From contig OZ241321.1 of assembly GCA_965199725.1 (NCBI GenBank), forward strand, positions 620,001 to 684,000: DNA of 64,000 bases, written 5' to 3'. Source of the DNA: G965199725 sp965199725 (lineage in GTDB: Bacteria > Pseudomonadota > Gammaproteobacteria > Nitrosococcales > Methylophagaceae). This document shows, piece after piece, positions 9,669-18,640 of the stretch. The number at the start of each line of letters is the position of its first letter. Positions within the stretch are counted from its first letter, which is position 1. The position numbers and the translations under genes are program-made. The notes beneath the pieces are model-generated. The model did no database searches. It saw nothing but the letters and a program-made list of their open reading frames with translations, and was not told where the DNA came from.

Positions 9669-10298
9669 CTATATCTTATTTTGCTGCTCAGCCAACAATG
9701 TCACTTTTTTTGTCGGTGGTACAACCACACCCATAGAGATAATCATTTTCAGACCATCTTCTATGGACATATCCAGTTCAATAGCGTCCTGTTCTGGAAC
9801 CATCAATACAAAACCAGATGTCGGATTTGGCGTTGTGGGTATAAAGACACTAATCACCCTGGCTGTTGTTTTATGCTGTACTTCCCCCAAACTGCCTGAT
9901 GTCATGAAAGCTAGACTCCAAACTCCCTTGCGTGGATATTGAATTAGTAGCACCTTACGAAATGACTTGCTATCAGCTGCAAGTACAGTTTCCATTATTT
10001 GTTTTGTACCAGCATATAACGTCCTGACTAGTGGAATTTTCGCTAGTAAAGCTTCCCACTTTGATACCAGCCGCCGTCCTAAAAAATTGGCAACGATCAC
10101 CCCTGTCAGCAAAACAATGGTAACAGCCAGCAACACACCTAAACCTGGAATATCAAAGGTCAACCACTTATCTGGCTGATAATCCTGAGGTAACAATAAC
10201 AAAGTCTTATCTAAAAGAGCAACGATTGCACGCAACACCACAAAAGTAATGATTAGTGGCATCCATACCAGTAAACCAGCAATAAAATATTTTTTCAT
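9669..10298 (-). CDS. DUF502 inner-membrane protein
   Basis: A 209-aa protein with an N-terminal membrane helix (KYFIAGLLVWMPLIITFVVLRAIVALL), a second helix around residues 50-70 (GLGVLLAVTIVLLTGVIVANFLG), and the conserved P-L-V-R-T-L-Y-x-G-x-K-Q and FIPTTPNPTSGF motifs of the DUF502 family. Biochemical function is unknown. The position between fmdB and aspS is conserved in gammaproteobacteria. The sequence shows no catalytic motif. Confidence 0.85.
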   Translation of the reverse strand: MKKYFIAGLLVWMPLIITFVVLRAIVALLDKTLLLLPQDYQPDKWLTFDIPGLGVLLAVTIVLLTGVIVANFLGRRLVSKWEALLAKIPLVRTLYAGTKQIMETVLAADSKSFRKVLLIQYPRKGVWSLAFMTSGSLGEVQHKTTARVISVFIPTTPNPTSGFVLMVPEQDAIELDMSIEDGLKMIISMGVVVPPTKKVTLLAEQQNKI

Positions 10299-10325
10299 GT
10301 TGGCAAGTTTATTGTACTTATTGTA

Positions 10326-10592
10326 CTAATCAGAACTGGCGCTTGATTTAGATGATGTCTTTGATTCAGTCGCGGCATTAGTATTATTATCAACAAGGTT
10401 GCGCTGGTTACCACTTTTGAAATCTGTTTCATACCAGCCATCACCTTTTAGCCGGAAACCAGCGGCTGATATCAATTTACGTAAGGAAGACTCATCACAA
10501 GCAGGACAATCAATTAACGCTTTATCATTTATTTTTTGTAGCGCTTCAAACTGATATTCGCATACATGACAACGGTATTCATATAGCGGCAT
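10326..10592 (-). CDS. FmdB-family zinc-ribbon protein
   Basis: A small protein of 88 aa starting MPLYEYRCHVC, the diagnostic start of the FmdB/CxxC_CxxC_SSSS regulatory-protein family. Two knuckles (CHVC and CPAC) should bind one zinc ion; the tail is rich in Ser, Thr and Asn. The frame is open to 10697, but a GGGAGG ribosome-binding site 5 nt before the ATG at 10592 and family alignment set the start there. The name derives from a putative formamidase regulator; its role near aspS is not established. Confidence 0.88.
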   Translation of the reverse strand: MPLYEYRCHVCEYQFEALQKINDKALIDCPACDESSLRKLISAAGFRLKGDGWYETDFKSGNQRNLVDNNTNAATESKTSSKSSASSD

Positions 10593-10747
10593 TTTTCCTC
10601 CCAAATCAAATATCAACATTATCAGTGCTTTCAGTATACCATTAAGCCAAGGGGTTGCCTGTTGCTGTTTAATATTAAATATAGCAAAAATTGCCATTCT
10701 AGCTTCGTTACTTTTGTTACGCCACCATAATCAGCTAAACTTGACGG

Positions 10748-12511
10748 ATGAAAGAGTATCGCGACTGGAAAGCTATCGGTCATTTACTGCCTTATTTGTG
10801 GCAATTTAAGTGGCGTGTTGCTGTGTCATTAACCTTGCTAACTCTGGCAAAAATTGCCAATGTTAGCATACCTTTCGCTCTTAAGGGTGTTGTAGATGCG
10901 TTGGACCCAGGTCAACAAGCGCTGATTTATTTACCCACTTTGTTAATACTTGCTTATGGTGCGTTAAGGTTAGCCAGCAGTCTGTTTAACGAATTACGTG
11001 ATGCGCTTTTTGCTACCGTTATTTTCCCTTCCGTTCGTCGCATTGCTAGCAAAATTTTTAATCATCTGCATCATTTATCATTACGCTTTCACCTACAACG
11101 ACAAACCGGTGGTATTTCACGCGATATAGAGCGCGGCACGCGCGGCATCACCTTTTTGCTTAATTTCATGGTGTTCAACATCGTGCCAACACTGGTCGAA
11201 ATCGGCATGGTGACTATCATTCTGCTATTCAAATATAACAACATCTTCGCCATCATCACCAGCGGCACTATCGTGCTTTACATCACTTACACGCTACTGA
11301 TTACCGAATGGCGCATGCGTTTTCGCCGTATGATGAATGACATGGACTCTGACGCTAATAATCGCGCCATTGACAGTTTGCTCAATTATGAAACAGTTAA
11401 ATACTTCAATAATGAGCAATATGAGTTAAAGCGCTATGATTCTATCCTAGCAACATGGGCAAGTGCAGCGATTAAAAGCCAGACATCGCTATCGCTACTC
11501 AATATTGGTCAAGGCGCGATCATTGCCGCTGGCTTAACTATTTTAATGCTACTCGCTGGTAAAGGCGTGGTCGCTGATGAGCTCACTTTGGGCGATCTGG
11601 TATTGGTGAATGCTTTTTTAGTGCAACTATACCTGCCTTTGAGCTTCCTCGGCTTTGTTTACCGTGAGATTCGTCATTCTCTTGCTGATATGGAGCGCAT
11701 GTTTAATCTACTTGATAAGACCGAGGAAATAACTGATGATGCCCATGCAACCGCTTTATCAATAAGGCATGGCAGCATTGAGTTCAGCGAGGTTTGTTTT
11801 CAATATGACAGCGACAGGCCAATATTACACAATATTAATTTTAAACTGGCAGCAGGCAGAAAAATTGCTATTGTTGGCGCAAGTGGATCCGGTAAATCAA
11901 CGCTGGTCAGGCTATTATTTCGTTTTTATGATCCGCAGGCAGGTATAATCACCATTGATGGCGTTGATATTCGTCATGTTGAGCAGTACAGTCTGAGGCA
12001 GGCTATTGGTATCGTACCGCAAGATACCGTATTATTTAATGACACAATCTACTACAACATCCTGTACGGTAGGCCGCTTGCCAATAGAAAGGCTGTTATT
12101 ACTGCGGCAAAACAGGCACACATACATCAATTTATCGCCAGCCTGCCCAAGGGGTACGACACGCTTGTAGGCGAGCGCGGCTTAAAATTATCTGGTGGCG
12201 AAAAACAACGAGTCGCCATCGCACGAACCTTGCTTAAGGATCCACAAATTCTAATTTTTGATGAAGCTACTTCAGCCCTAGATAGTCAGGCAGAAAAAGC
12301 AATTAATGCTGAATTGCAAGCCATCAGCGCTAATAAGACAACACTGGCTATTGCTCATCGTTTATCAACGATAATTGATGCAGACAGTATTTTAGTCATG
12401 GATCACGGCAAAATTATTGAGCAAGGTACGCACTATGAACTGTTGCAAAGCCAAGGGCACTATTCGGTTATGTGGGCTTTGCAACAAAAAAATAAGCACG
12501 CAGATGAATAG
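10748..12511 (+). CDS. Atm1-type ABC exporter (half transporter)
   Basis: The 587-aa product joins a six-helix membrane domain (1-310) to an ATPase with Walker A GASGSGKST, signature LSGGEKQR, Walker B ILIFDEATSALD and the H-loop AHRLST. The linker YNYETVKYFNNE-like motif (LNYETVKYFNNE) and IVPQDTVLFNDTI are characteristic of the Atm1/HMT1/ABCB7 group, homodimeric exporters of glutathione-linked metal or sulfur species. Substrate here is unknown. The gene stands alone, divergent from fmdB and convergent with amtB. Confidence 0.9.
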   Translation: MKEYRDWKAIGHLLPYLWQFKWRVAVSLTLLTLAKIANVSIPFALKGVVDALDPGQQALIYLPTLLILAYGALRLASSLFNELRDALFATVIFPSVRRIASKIFNHLHHLSLRFHLQRQTGGISRDIERGTRGITFLLNFMVFNIVPTLVEIGMVTIILLFKYNNIFAIITSGTIVLYITYTLLITEWRMRFRRMMNDMDSDANNRAIDSLLNYETVKYFNNEQYELKRYDSILATWASAAIKSQTSLSLLNIGQGAIIAAGLTILMLLAGKGVVADELTLGDLVLVNAFLVQLYLPLSFLGFVYREIRHSLADMERMFNLLDKTEEITDDAHATALSIRHGSIEFSEVCFQYDSDRPILHNINFKLAAGRKIAIVGASGSGKSTLVRLLFRFYDPQAGIITIDGVDIRHVEQYSLRQAIGIVPQDTVLFNDTIYYNILYGRPLANRKAVITAAKQAHIHQFIASLPKGYDTLVGERGLKLSGGEKQRVAIARTLLKDPQILIFDEATSALDSQAEKAINAELQAISANKTTLAIAHRLSTIIDADSILVMDHGKIIEQGTHYELLQSQGHYSVMWALQQKNKHADE

Positions 12512-12551
12512 CAAGGCTAACTATATTCAACGATCACAGGGCAATACATAA

Positions 12552-12617
12552 GCTCCAATGATGCCACCAAAACGCATCAAAGATATTAAAGTTATAAGGT
12601 GGCAAAATCATTGGAGC
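12552..12617. repeat. Long imperfect inverted repeat between convergent genes
   Basis: The arms gctccaatgat-gccacc (12552-12568) and ggtggc-aaa-atcattggagc (12598-12617) are exact complements apart from a 3-nt bulge, enclosing about 29 nt. It lies between the 3' ends of the ABC exporter and amtB, so it could act as a bidirectional terminator or processing hairpin. It has no strong U-tract, and its size would also suit a miniature mobile element. Confidence 0.6.
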
Positions 12618-12676
12618 ATTAGAGGTCCCACCCCATTCTCATTTAAGTTCCCCTAATAATGAAGAGAGAATGAGTC

Positions 12677-13894
12677 TTACTTGGTGTCATTAAACTCCGG
12701 GTAGGCTTCCATGCCGCACTCTGCAATATCTAAGCCTGCATACTCTTCCTGATTACTAACACGCAGGCCAAATAGTGTTTTAATGACCAACCAAGCAATC
12801 AGACTGGCGACAAACACCCAAACAAAAATTGTCAATGCGCCAATGATCTGACCACTAAAACTGGCATCAGCGTTAGTAACAGGAACCAACAGCAAGCCTA
12901 ATAAACCAACAACACCATGCACTGACATGGCGCCCACAGGATCGTCAATCTTTAACTTATCCAACATCAAGATACTAAACACCACCAATGTACCGCCAAG
13001 AGCACCAAAAATGCAAGCCTGAAAAGGCGTTGGGGTTGAAGGTTCAGCGGTAATAGCTACCAAACCGGCAAGCGCACCATTGAGCGCCATAGTAAGGTCA
13101 GCTTTACCAAACAAGGCTCTGGCAATGAGCAATGCGGCTATTAGTCCAGCAGCAGCAGCAGTGTTAGTATTCATAAATACCACAGCAACACTATTGGCAT
13201 TTTCCACATTAGACGTGGCTAAAACTGACCCACCATTAAAACCAAACCATCCCATCCATAAAATAAAAGTACCCAAGGTTGCCAATGGCAAGTTACAACC
13301 GGGTATGGGCGTAATGCTGCCATCAGCACCATATTTGCCTCTGCGTGGACCAAGAAGCAAAACACCTGCTAAAGCAGCAGATGCACCAGCCATATGAACG
13401 ATGCCAGAACCAGCAAAATCAGAAAAGCCTAAGTCAGCCAAAGTGTACAGACCAAATACCGATTTTCCACCCCAAGTCCAGGAACCTTCCAACGGATAGA
13501 TAAAGCCAGTCATTAACACTGCAAACAAAAGAAATGGCCAGAGTTTCATCCGCTCAGCTACAGCACCAGAAATAATTGACATAGTAGCAGCGACAAAAAC
13601 TACCTGAAAGAAGAAGTCTGCCGATGGCGCATAAGCGCTCCCACTGCTAAAACCATCAGCAGTGATGCCTGCCAGCAAAATGGCGCCATCATACATAAGT
13701 GCATAGCCATAAATCATGTACATAGTACATGCCACAGCAAACAAGGCGATATTTTTAGTCAGAATTTCGGTCGTATTCTTAGCACGTACCAGCCCAGCTT
13801 CCAACATGGCAAAACCAGCAGCCATCCACATCACCAAAGCACCACATACCAAGAAATAAAAGGTATCCAGTGCATAGCTAAGCTGTGCTTCCAT
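12677..13894 (-). CDS. amtB: Ammonium transporter AmtB
   Basis: Trimeric inner-membrane ammonium channel regulated by direct binding of GlnK, the gene just upstream. The product from the ATG at 13894 has 405 aa (MEAQLSYALDTFYFLVCGALVMWM) and shows Amt family motifs such as GFAMLEAGLVRAKN, DFAGSGIVHM and GAMSVHGVVGLLG, with about eleven membrane helices. The frame is open to 14035, but those residues overlap glnK, and a GGAG site lies just before 13894. A second in-membrane start with a cleaved signal is not evident. Confidence 0.94.
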   Translation of the reverse strand: MEAQLSYALDTFYFLVCGALVMWMAAGFAMLEAGLVRAKNTTEILTKNIALFAVACTMYMIYGYALMYDGAILLAGITADGFSSGSAYAPSADFFFQVVFVAATMSIISGAVAERMKLWPFLLFAVLMTGFIYPLEGSWTWGGKSVFGLYTLADLGFSDFAGSGIVHMAGASAALAGVLLLGPRRGKYGADGSITPIPGCNLPLATLGTFILWMGWFGFNGGSVLATSNVENANSVAVVFMNTNTAAAAGLIAALLIARALFGKADLTMALNGALAGLVAITAEPSTPTPFQACIFGALGGTLVVFSILMLDKLKIDDPVGAMSVHGVVGLLGLLLVPVTNADASFSGQIIGALTIFVWVFVASLIAWLVIKTLFGLRVSNQEEYAGLDIAECGMEAYPEFNDTK

Positions 13895-13955
13895 TAGTGT
13901 TTCTCCAGAGCAAATTAAATTAGATGCAAAAGGCACATAAACATAAGCAAACGAG

Positions 13956-14294
13956 CTAAATAGCTGCCTCACCTTGTTCACCTGTACGAACACGAATGAC
14001 ACGTTCCAGTGAATGGACAAAAATCTTGCCATCACCTATATTGCCGCTATTGGCAGCCTCAGTGATTGCCGTTATCACAACATTAAGTTGGCTGTCAGTG
14101 ACAGCAACTTCTATTTTTGTTTTTGGTAAAAAATCCACCACATATTCAGCACCGCGATAGAGTTCAGTATGCCCTTTCTGCCGACCATAACCTTTAACTT
14201 CAGTAACGGTAACGCCTTGCACACCAGCCTCATACAAAGCTTCACGCACCGTATCAAGCTTAAAAGGTTTTATAATTGCAGTTACCAGTTTCAT
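13956..14294 (-). CDS. glnK: Nitrogen regulatory PII protein GlnK
   Basis: A 112-aa PII signal protein that senses 2-oxoglutarate, ATP and ADP and plugs AmtB. It starts MKLVTAIIKPFKLDTVREAL and has the T-loop KGHTELYRGAEY with the uridylylatable tyrosine (about residue 51) and the C-terminal signature GDGKIFV. The glnK-amtB order is standard and supports GlnK rather than GlnB. I see no clear sigma-54 site upstream. Confidence 0.94.
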   Translation of the reverse strand: MKLVTAIIKPFKLDTVREALYEAGVQGVTVTEVKGYGRQKGHTELYRGAEYVVDFLPKTKIEVAVTDSQLNVVITAITEAANSGNIGDGKIFVHSLERVIRVRTGEQGEAAI

Positions 14295-15477
14295 AGACTC
14301 TCCTAAGCAAAAACTTAAAGAAATTTAAGTAAAAACATACAGACTATTAAGGTTAAGCCTGTATCACTAAAAATTGGAGACTTTATAGTTGTGAGAATAT
14401 CGGTTAATGTCACAACCAAAATCCTTGTTTAGCTTGCGCCTGTCCGCTTAAGACATATTCATGTTGTGTACGTTATTGAATTTCGTACACGTTTATAAAT
14501 TATACTGTACGCGCCGATCATTTGTCAAACAAAATAAATTATCAGCAATATATTGATACTACCATTAGCATTTTTAAACACAATCACTTAAGCGCTGAAC
14601 ATTCGGGCAAAGAATTAGTTGATACTTAAATAGCAGAGACTATATCATTGTCGCTAAAGCCAGATGAATGGGGGCGCTAACGATGAATTTGACTGAGGAG
14701 TGGCTGATAGTTACAGCAAGTGTATTGGCGCTGCGCTGTGTTTAGTCTTGAACATGCATCAAAAAACTGGTTGATATTTAAATCGCTAATATGCCAGGCA
14801 TGAGTGGCAATTTTAGCAAGGCGCTGGCTAAATATATTAAAGCGCGCAGTATTATAACGCCCTTGCGAAACTGACCTTTACTTCACTGTGGCAGATATGG
14901 CCAATGCTAAATTGCGCGTTAATATTCTATCAGACTGGGGCATTATTACTGGTGTTCCTATACAGACTTGACAGTGCTTGATAAACTTATTAACAAAGCT
15001 AATTAACAAACACTATGAAGGGGAATTTTACAATAAATATCACCGCTTTAATTTAAGTTAGCAAGTTGGCAATATCATATTGTTTATAACAAACCATGAC
15101 TAACTTAAATCATTTATTTAAGCTATTGGATTCAGGGCAATGCGCTTGATTAAGATGCAAAAACATATTATGGTTGTCTCGTTTAGAAATCTTTTGGCAA
15201 TCAAAATTGGGAATATAAAGATGGACATGGAAGCAGAAATAGCAGCCTTAAAAGTGTCTATAGAGATGGCTACGCTGATGAACTCGTACAACAATATTTC
15301 GTGAACCTTTATTTAATAATTTTGTCCATATAATATGGTGAATGGAGTATGCGGTAAGAATTACTGTTGACCAGAAAAATAAAAACCGTAGAATGGTTGT
15401 ATATATTAAAGACCATGCCACAATCACGGGTTGGAAAATCCAAGGATATTTGAAATTATTTTGAAGGAGAGAAAATC
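14295..15477. other. 1.2-kb stretch without a recognisable gene
   Basis: No frame stays open for more than a few dozen codons and none has family-like content. Short fragments look like eroded coding DNA: near 14780-14870 a frame reads MPGMSGNFSKALAKY, vaguely like a response-regulator phosphorylation loop, and near 14890-14960 another reads AKLRVNILSDWGIITG. Around 15340-15460 a 30-odd-codon frame without a start precedes the cupredoxin gene. I see no tRNA, array or structured RNA signature. It is most simply a decayed gene region. Confidence 0.5.
14466..14490. promoter_or_regulatory. Dyad gtgtacg-N11-cgtacac upstream of glnK
   Basis: Perfect 7-bp arms separated by 11 nt, with a further tgtacg half-site near 14507-14512 and an AT-rich tata-like stretch between them. 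The layout resembles an operator or cooperative binding site. It is about 170 bp upstream of glnK and at the edge of a gene-free stretch. Which gene, if any, it controls is not known. Confidence 0.35.
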
Positions 15478-15903
15478 ATGCATTATGGCAAACCATTGCT
15501 TATAAGCGTATCTTCAGCGCTTATTATTTTATCATCAGCAGTCACGGCCAAAAACTATGCAATAGTGGCGCAAGGAAACATATACAAACCGCTGATAGTT
15601 AAAATTGCACCCGGTGATACTGTGTCCTGGGAAAACATGCCTACCCACATGGTTGAAACAATCACTGAATATCTGCCTGAAGGTGCCCAAGGCTGGAAAT
15701 CTGAATTGGGAAAAAACTTTCAGACACCGCCATTAACAGTTGAAGGTGCTTATTTTTATAAATGCACACCGCACTGGGGAATGGCCATGGGGGGTGTTAT
15801 TATCGTAGGAGAAGCAACAAATATGGATAATGTCGCCGCCCAAAAACCAAAAGGAGCGGCAAAACGTCTTTATAGAAAAGCAGTTAAGGCATTGAAAAAG
15901 TAG
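15478..15903 (+). CDS. Pseudoazurin-like blue copper protein
   Basis: A periplasmic single-electron carrier. The 141-aa product has a signal peptide (cleavage probably after AVTA, residue 24) and one cupredoxin domain. The expected copper ligands are visible: His57 in MPTHMVE, Cys96 and His99 in YKCTPHWG and Met104, with the spacing of pseudoazurin. A Lys/Arg-rich C-terminal extension follows the domain (about 113-141) and is unusual. A GAAGGAGAG ribosome-binding site precedes the ATG. It lies just upstream of the bc1 operon, suggesting it takes electrons from that complex. Confidence 0.88.
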   Translation: MHYGKPLLISVSSALIILSSAVTAKNYAIVAQGNIYKPLIVKIAPGDTVSWENMPTHMVETITEYLPEGAQGWKSELGKNFQTPPLTVEGAYFYKCTPHWGMAMGGVIIVGEATNMDNVAAQKPKGAAKRLYRKAVKALKK

Positions 15904-16044
15904 TTTATTTCACCATTAATCAAGCATTATCAATAAACGGGTATACCGCAAACTGACTTGATAGGTGCAATTTTTAAGGCGCCGGCCATATCATTATGAT
16001 AAAGTGGCTTTTTATTGCTTATTCTTTGCAGGTAGCCATTGTAA

Positions 16045-16644
16045 ATGCCCAGCACGGTCGACAATAGCAAACGGCGGTTCTTAACTACTGTTGCCAGCGT
16101 CGTCGTTGGCGGATCAGGCATGGCGATGGTTAGCGTACCATTTGTCAGCTCTATGTTACCCAGCGCCAAGGCCAGAGCTGCTGGTGCCCCCATTGAAGTA
16201 GATATCAGTAAACTTGACATTGGTCAGTTAGTGACTGTTGAATGGCGAGGTAAACCAGTTTGGATATTTCGGCGAAGCGCCGAATCAATCAATAGTCTTG
16301 CCAGTTTAAATGACAAACTGCGCGATCCTGACTCTACTAACTCTGATCAACAGCCTGACTATGCACAGAACGCTTCACGCGCCATTCGTGAAGATGTCAT
16401 GGTGCTGATCGGTATCTGTACCCATTTGGGCTGCTCACCAACCTGGCGTCCTGATATTGCACCTGAGGATTTAGGCGTTGACTGGAAAGGCGGTTTCTTC
16501 TGCCCTTGTCATGGTTCTAGATTTGACCTTGCTGGTCGTGTATTTCAGGGTGTGCCTGCACCCATTAATCTTGAAGTGCCGCCCTATCGCTTCCAGAGTG
16601 ATTATCTTGTTGTGATTGGTGAAGATACACAGGAGAGCGCATAA
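16045..16644 (+). CDS. petA: Rieske iron-sulfur subunit of cytochrome bc1
   Basis: The 199-aa membrane-anchored Rieske protein transfers electrons from quinol to cytochrome c1. It has a twin-arginine-type N-terminus (SKRRFLTT) before the single membrane helix, and the two 2Fe-2S ligand loops CTHLGCS and CPCHGSRFD. The TAA stop overlaps the petB ATG by one base (TAATG). First gene of the petABC operon. Confidence 0.97.
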   Translation: MPSTVDNSKRRFLTTVASVVVGGSGMAMVSVPFVSSMLPSAKARAAGAPIEVDISKLDIGQLVTVEWRGKPVWIFRRSAESINSLASLNDKLRDPDSTNSDQQPDYAQNASRAIREDVMVLIGICTHLGCSPTWRPDIAPEDLGVDWKGGFFCPCHGSRFDLAGRVFQGVPAPINLEVPPYRFQSDYLVVIGEDTQESA

Positions 16645-17858
16645 TGCTTGCTAAGCTCATGGAATGGATAGATGCACGGTTTCCCGCGACCAAAATGTGG
16701 GAAGAACATCTCAGCAAATACTACGCACCAAAGAACTTCAATTTCTGGTACTTTTTTGGCTCATTGGCCCTGTTAGTGCTAATAGTACAAATTGTCACTG
16801 GCATTTTTCTGACAATGCACTATAAGCCTGATACAGCACTGGCATTTGCATCTGTTGAATATATCATGCGTGACGTTGAATGGGGATGGTTGATACGCTA
16901 CATTCATTCCACAGGCGCTTCTGCCTTTTTTATTGTGGTTTATCTACACATGTTTAGAGGCCTCATGTATGGTTCATACAAAAAGCCACGTGAGTTAATC
17001 TGGATCTTTGGTATGCTAATCTATATGGCACTGATGGCAGAGGCCTTCCTAGGTTACCTACTTCCTTGGGGACAAATGTCTTTCTGGGGCGCACAGGTTA
17101 TTATTTCTTTATTTGGTGCCTTGCCCGTCATCGGTGAAGATCTGGCACTGTGGATTCGTGGTGATTTTGTTGTTGCTGATGCTACACTAAACCGCTTCTT
17201 CGCTTTCCATGTTATTGCGGTACCACTGGCTATCCTTGGGCTGGTTGCTGCTCATATTATTGCATTGCACGAAGTGGGCTCCAATAATCCTGATGGTGTA
17301 GACATCAAAAAACTTAAAGACAGTAACGGTGTTCCTCTTGACGGCATTCCATTCCACCCTTATTACTCGGTCAAAGATATTGTGGGTGCAGTGGTGTTTA
17401 TGTTCATCTTTGCACTGATTATATTTTATATGCCAGAGATGGATGGCTGGTTTTTGGAAAAAGCCAATTTCGTCCCTGCTGACCCCTTAAAAACCCCTGA
17501 ACATATTGTACCGCTCTGGTATTTTACCCCATTTTACGCCATATTACGGGCAGTGCCTGATAAGCTGATGGGTGTTATAGCAATGGGTAGTGCTCAGGTA
17601 CTACTTTTTGTCTTGCCATGGCTGGACAGAAGTCCGGTTAAATCTATTCGCTACCGAGGTCCTTATTTTCGCTGGGCATTAACCCTCTTCATTATCAGTT
17701 TTCTTGCCCTTGGTTATTTGGGAACGCAGGCTGCAACACCACTATACACCAACTTAGCACGGGTTTTTTCAGTAATTTATTTTGCCTTCTTTCTTCTGAT
17801 GCCCTTTTATACCAGCATAGATAAAGATAAACCTGTACCAGAAAGAGTGACTGTATGA
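16644..17858 (+). CDS. petB: Cytochrome b subunit of the bc1 complex
   Basis: The 404-aa integral membrane subunit that carries hemes bL and bH and the two quinone sites. Motifs include the paired heme histidines on helices B and D (RYIHSTGASAFF..., AFHVIAVPLAILG), GYLLPWGQMSFWGA and the Qo-site PEW-equivalent at VPLWYFTPFYA. The PEWY-type segment reads PLWY here, a variant position worth noting. It overlaps petC by 4 nt (ATGA). Confidence 0.96.
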   Translation: MLAKLMEWIDARFPATKMWEEHLSKYYAPKNFNFWYFFGSLALLVLIVQIVTGIFLTMHYKPDTALAFASVEYIMRDVEWGWLIRYIHSTGASAFFIVVYLHMFRGLMYGSYKKPRELIWIFGMLIYMALMAEAFLGYLLPWGQMSFWGAQVIISLFGALPVIGEDLALWIRGDFVVADATLNRFFAFHVIAVPLAILGLVAAHIIALHEVGSNNPDGVDIKKLKDSNGVPLDGIPFHPYYSVKDIVGAVVFMFIFALIIFYMPEMDGWFLEKANFVPADPLKTPEHIVPLWYFTPFYAILRAVPDKLMGVIAMGSAQVLLFVLPWLDRSPVKSIRYRGPYFRWALTLFIISFLALGYLGTQAATPLYTNLARVFSVIYFAFFLLMPFYTSIDKDKPVPERVTV

Positions 17859-18568
17859 AAAAGTTGGCTTTTACATTACTTATCGTGTTGACAGTAATTT
17901 TATCAGGGCAAACAATAGCTGCTACTTCAGAAGGTATTCAGCTTGACCCTGTTGAGATTGACTTGCTGGATAAAGCATCCCTCCAACGGGGAGCACAGAC
18001 ATTTGTCAATTATTGTCTGAGCTGTCATCAGGCCTCTTTTATGCGCTATAGCCGCATGGCTAAAGACCTAGGATTGACTGATGCACAAGTAAAAGAAAAT
18101 TTAATGTTTGCCTCTGATAAAATTGGTGACACAATGACTATCGCCATGCGTAGCAGTGATGCAAAAAAATGGTTTGGCATTACCCCGCCTGATCTGTCAG
18201 TCATTGCACGTTCACGTGGTACCGACTGGTTAAACACGTACCTGCGTTCATTTTACTTAGATAGTAATCAATCTACAGGCACCAATAATCTTGTGTTTAA
18301 CGGCGTAAGTATGCCGCATGTTTTGTGGCAACAGCAAGGCTATTTACATCTGGATGAATCTGAACACCTCATTAACAATGGTGATGGTAAATTATCAAAC
18401 TATGAGTACAACACAATGGTTGCTGACTTGGTAAACTTCCTCGCTTATATCAGCGAACCATCAAAGATTCAACGCATGGTATTAGGAAAATGGGTACTGC
18501 TGTATTTATTCCTGTTATTCCTTGTTGTGTATCCGATGAAAAAAGCATTTTGGCGAGATGTTCATTAA
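17855..18568 (+). CDS. petC: Cytochrome c1 subunit of the bc1 complex
   Basis: The 237-aa product has a Sec signal peptide, a single c-type heme site (CLSCH, about residues 54-58), the distal methionine in GVSMPHVLW and a C-terminal membrane anchor (VLLYLFLLFLVVYPMKKAFW). It accepts electrons from the Rieske protein. Last gene of petABC. It is the only CxxCH heme-c protein I find in the window. Confidence 0.96.
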   Translation: MKKLAFTLLIVLTVILSGQTIAATSEGIQLDPVEIDLLDKASLQRGAQTFVNYCLSCHQASFMRYSRMAKDLGLTDAQVKENLMFASDKIGDTMTIAMRSSDAKKWFGITPPDLSVIARSRGTDWLNTYLRSFYLDSNQSTGTNNLVFNGVSMPHVLWQQQGYLHLDESEHLINNGDGKLSNYEYNTMVADLVNFLAYISEPSKIQRMVLGKWVLLYLFLLFLVVYPMKKAFWRDVH

Positions 18569-18640
18569 ATCAGCCAATGGCTGGCAAGCAGCAAGACAAA
18601 GAAGCATCTTTCGTGAATAAAGCTTATGGAGACTTACTAA

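Noticed and set aside
14295..14460. Sigma-54 promoter for glnK-amtB
   Set aside because: No GG-N10-GC core matching the consensus in the correct orientation could be found by eye.
15221..15304. 27-codon frame MDMEAEIAALKVSIEMATLM
   Set aside because: Helical and start-codon led, but with a poor ribosome-binding site and lying in a stretch of apparent decay; not enough to call a gene.
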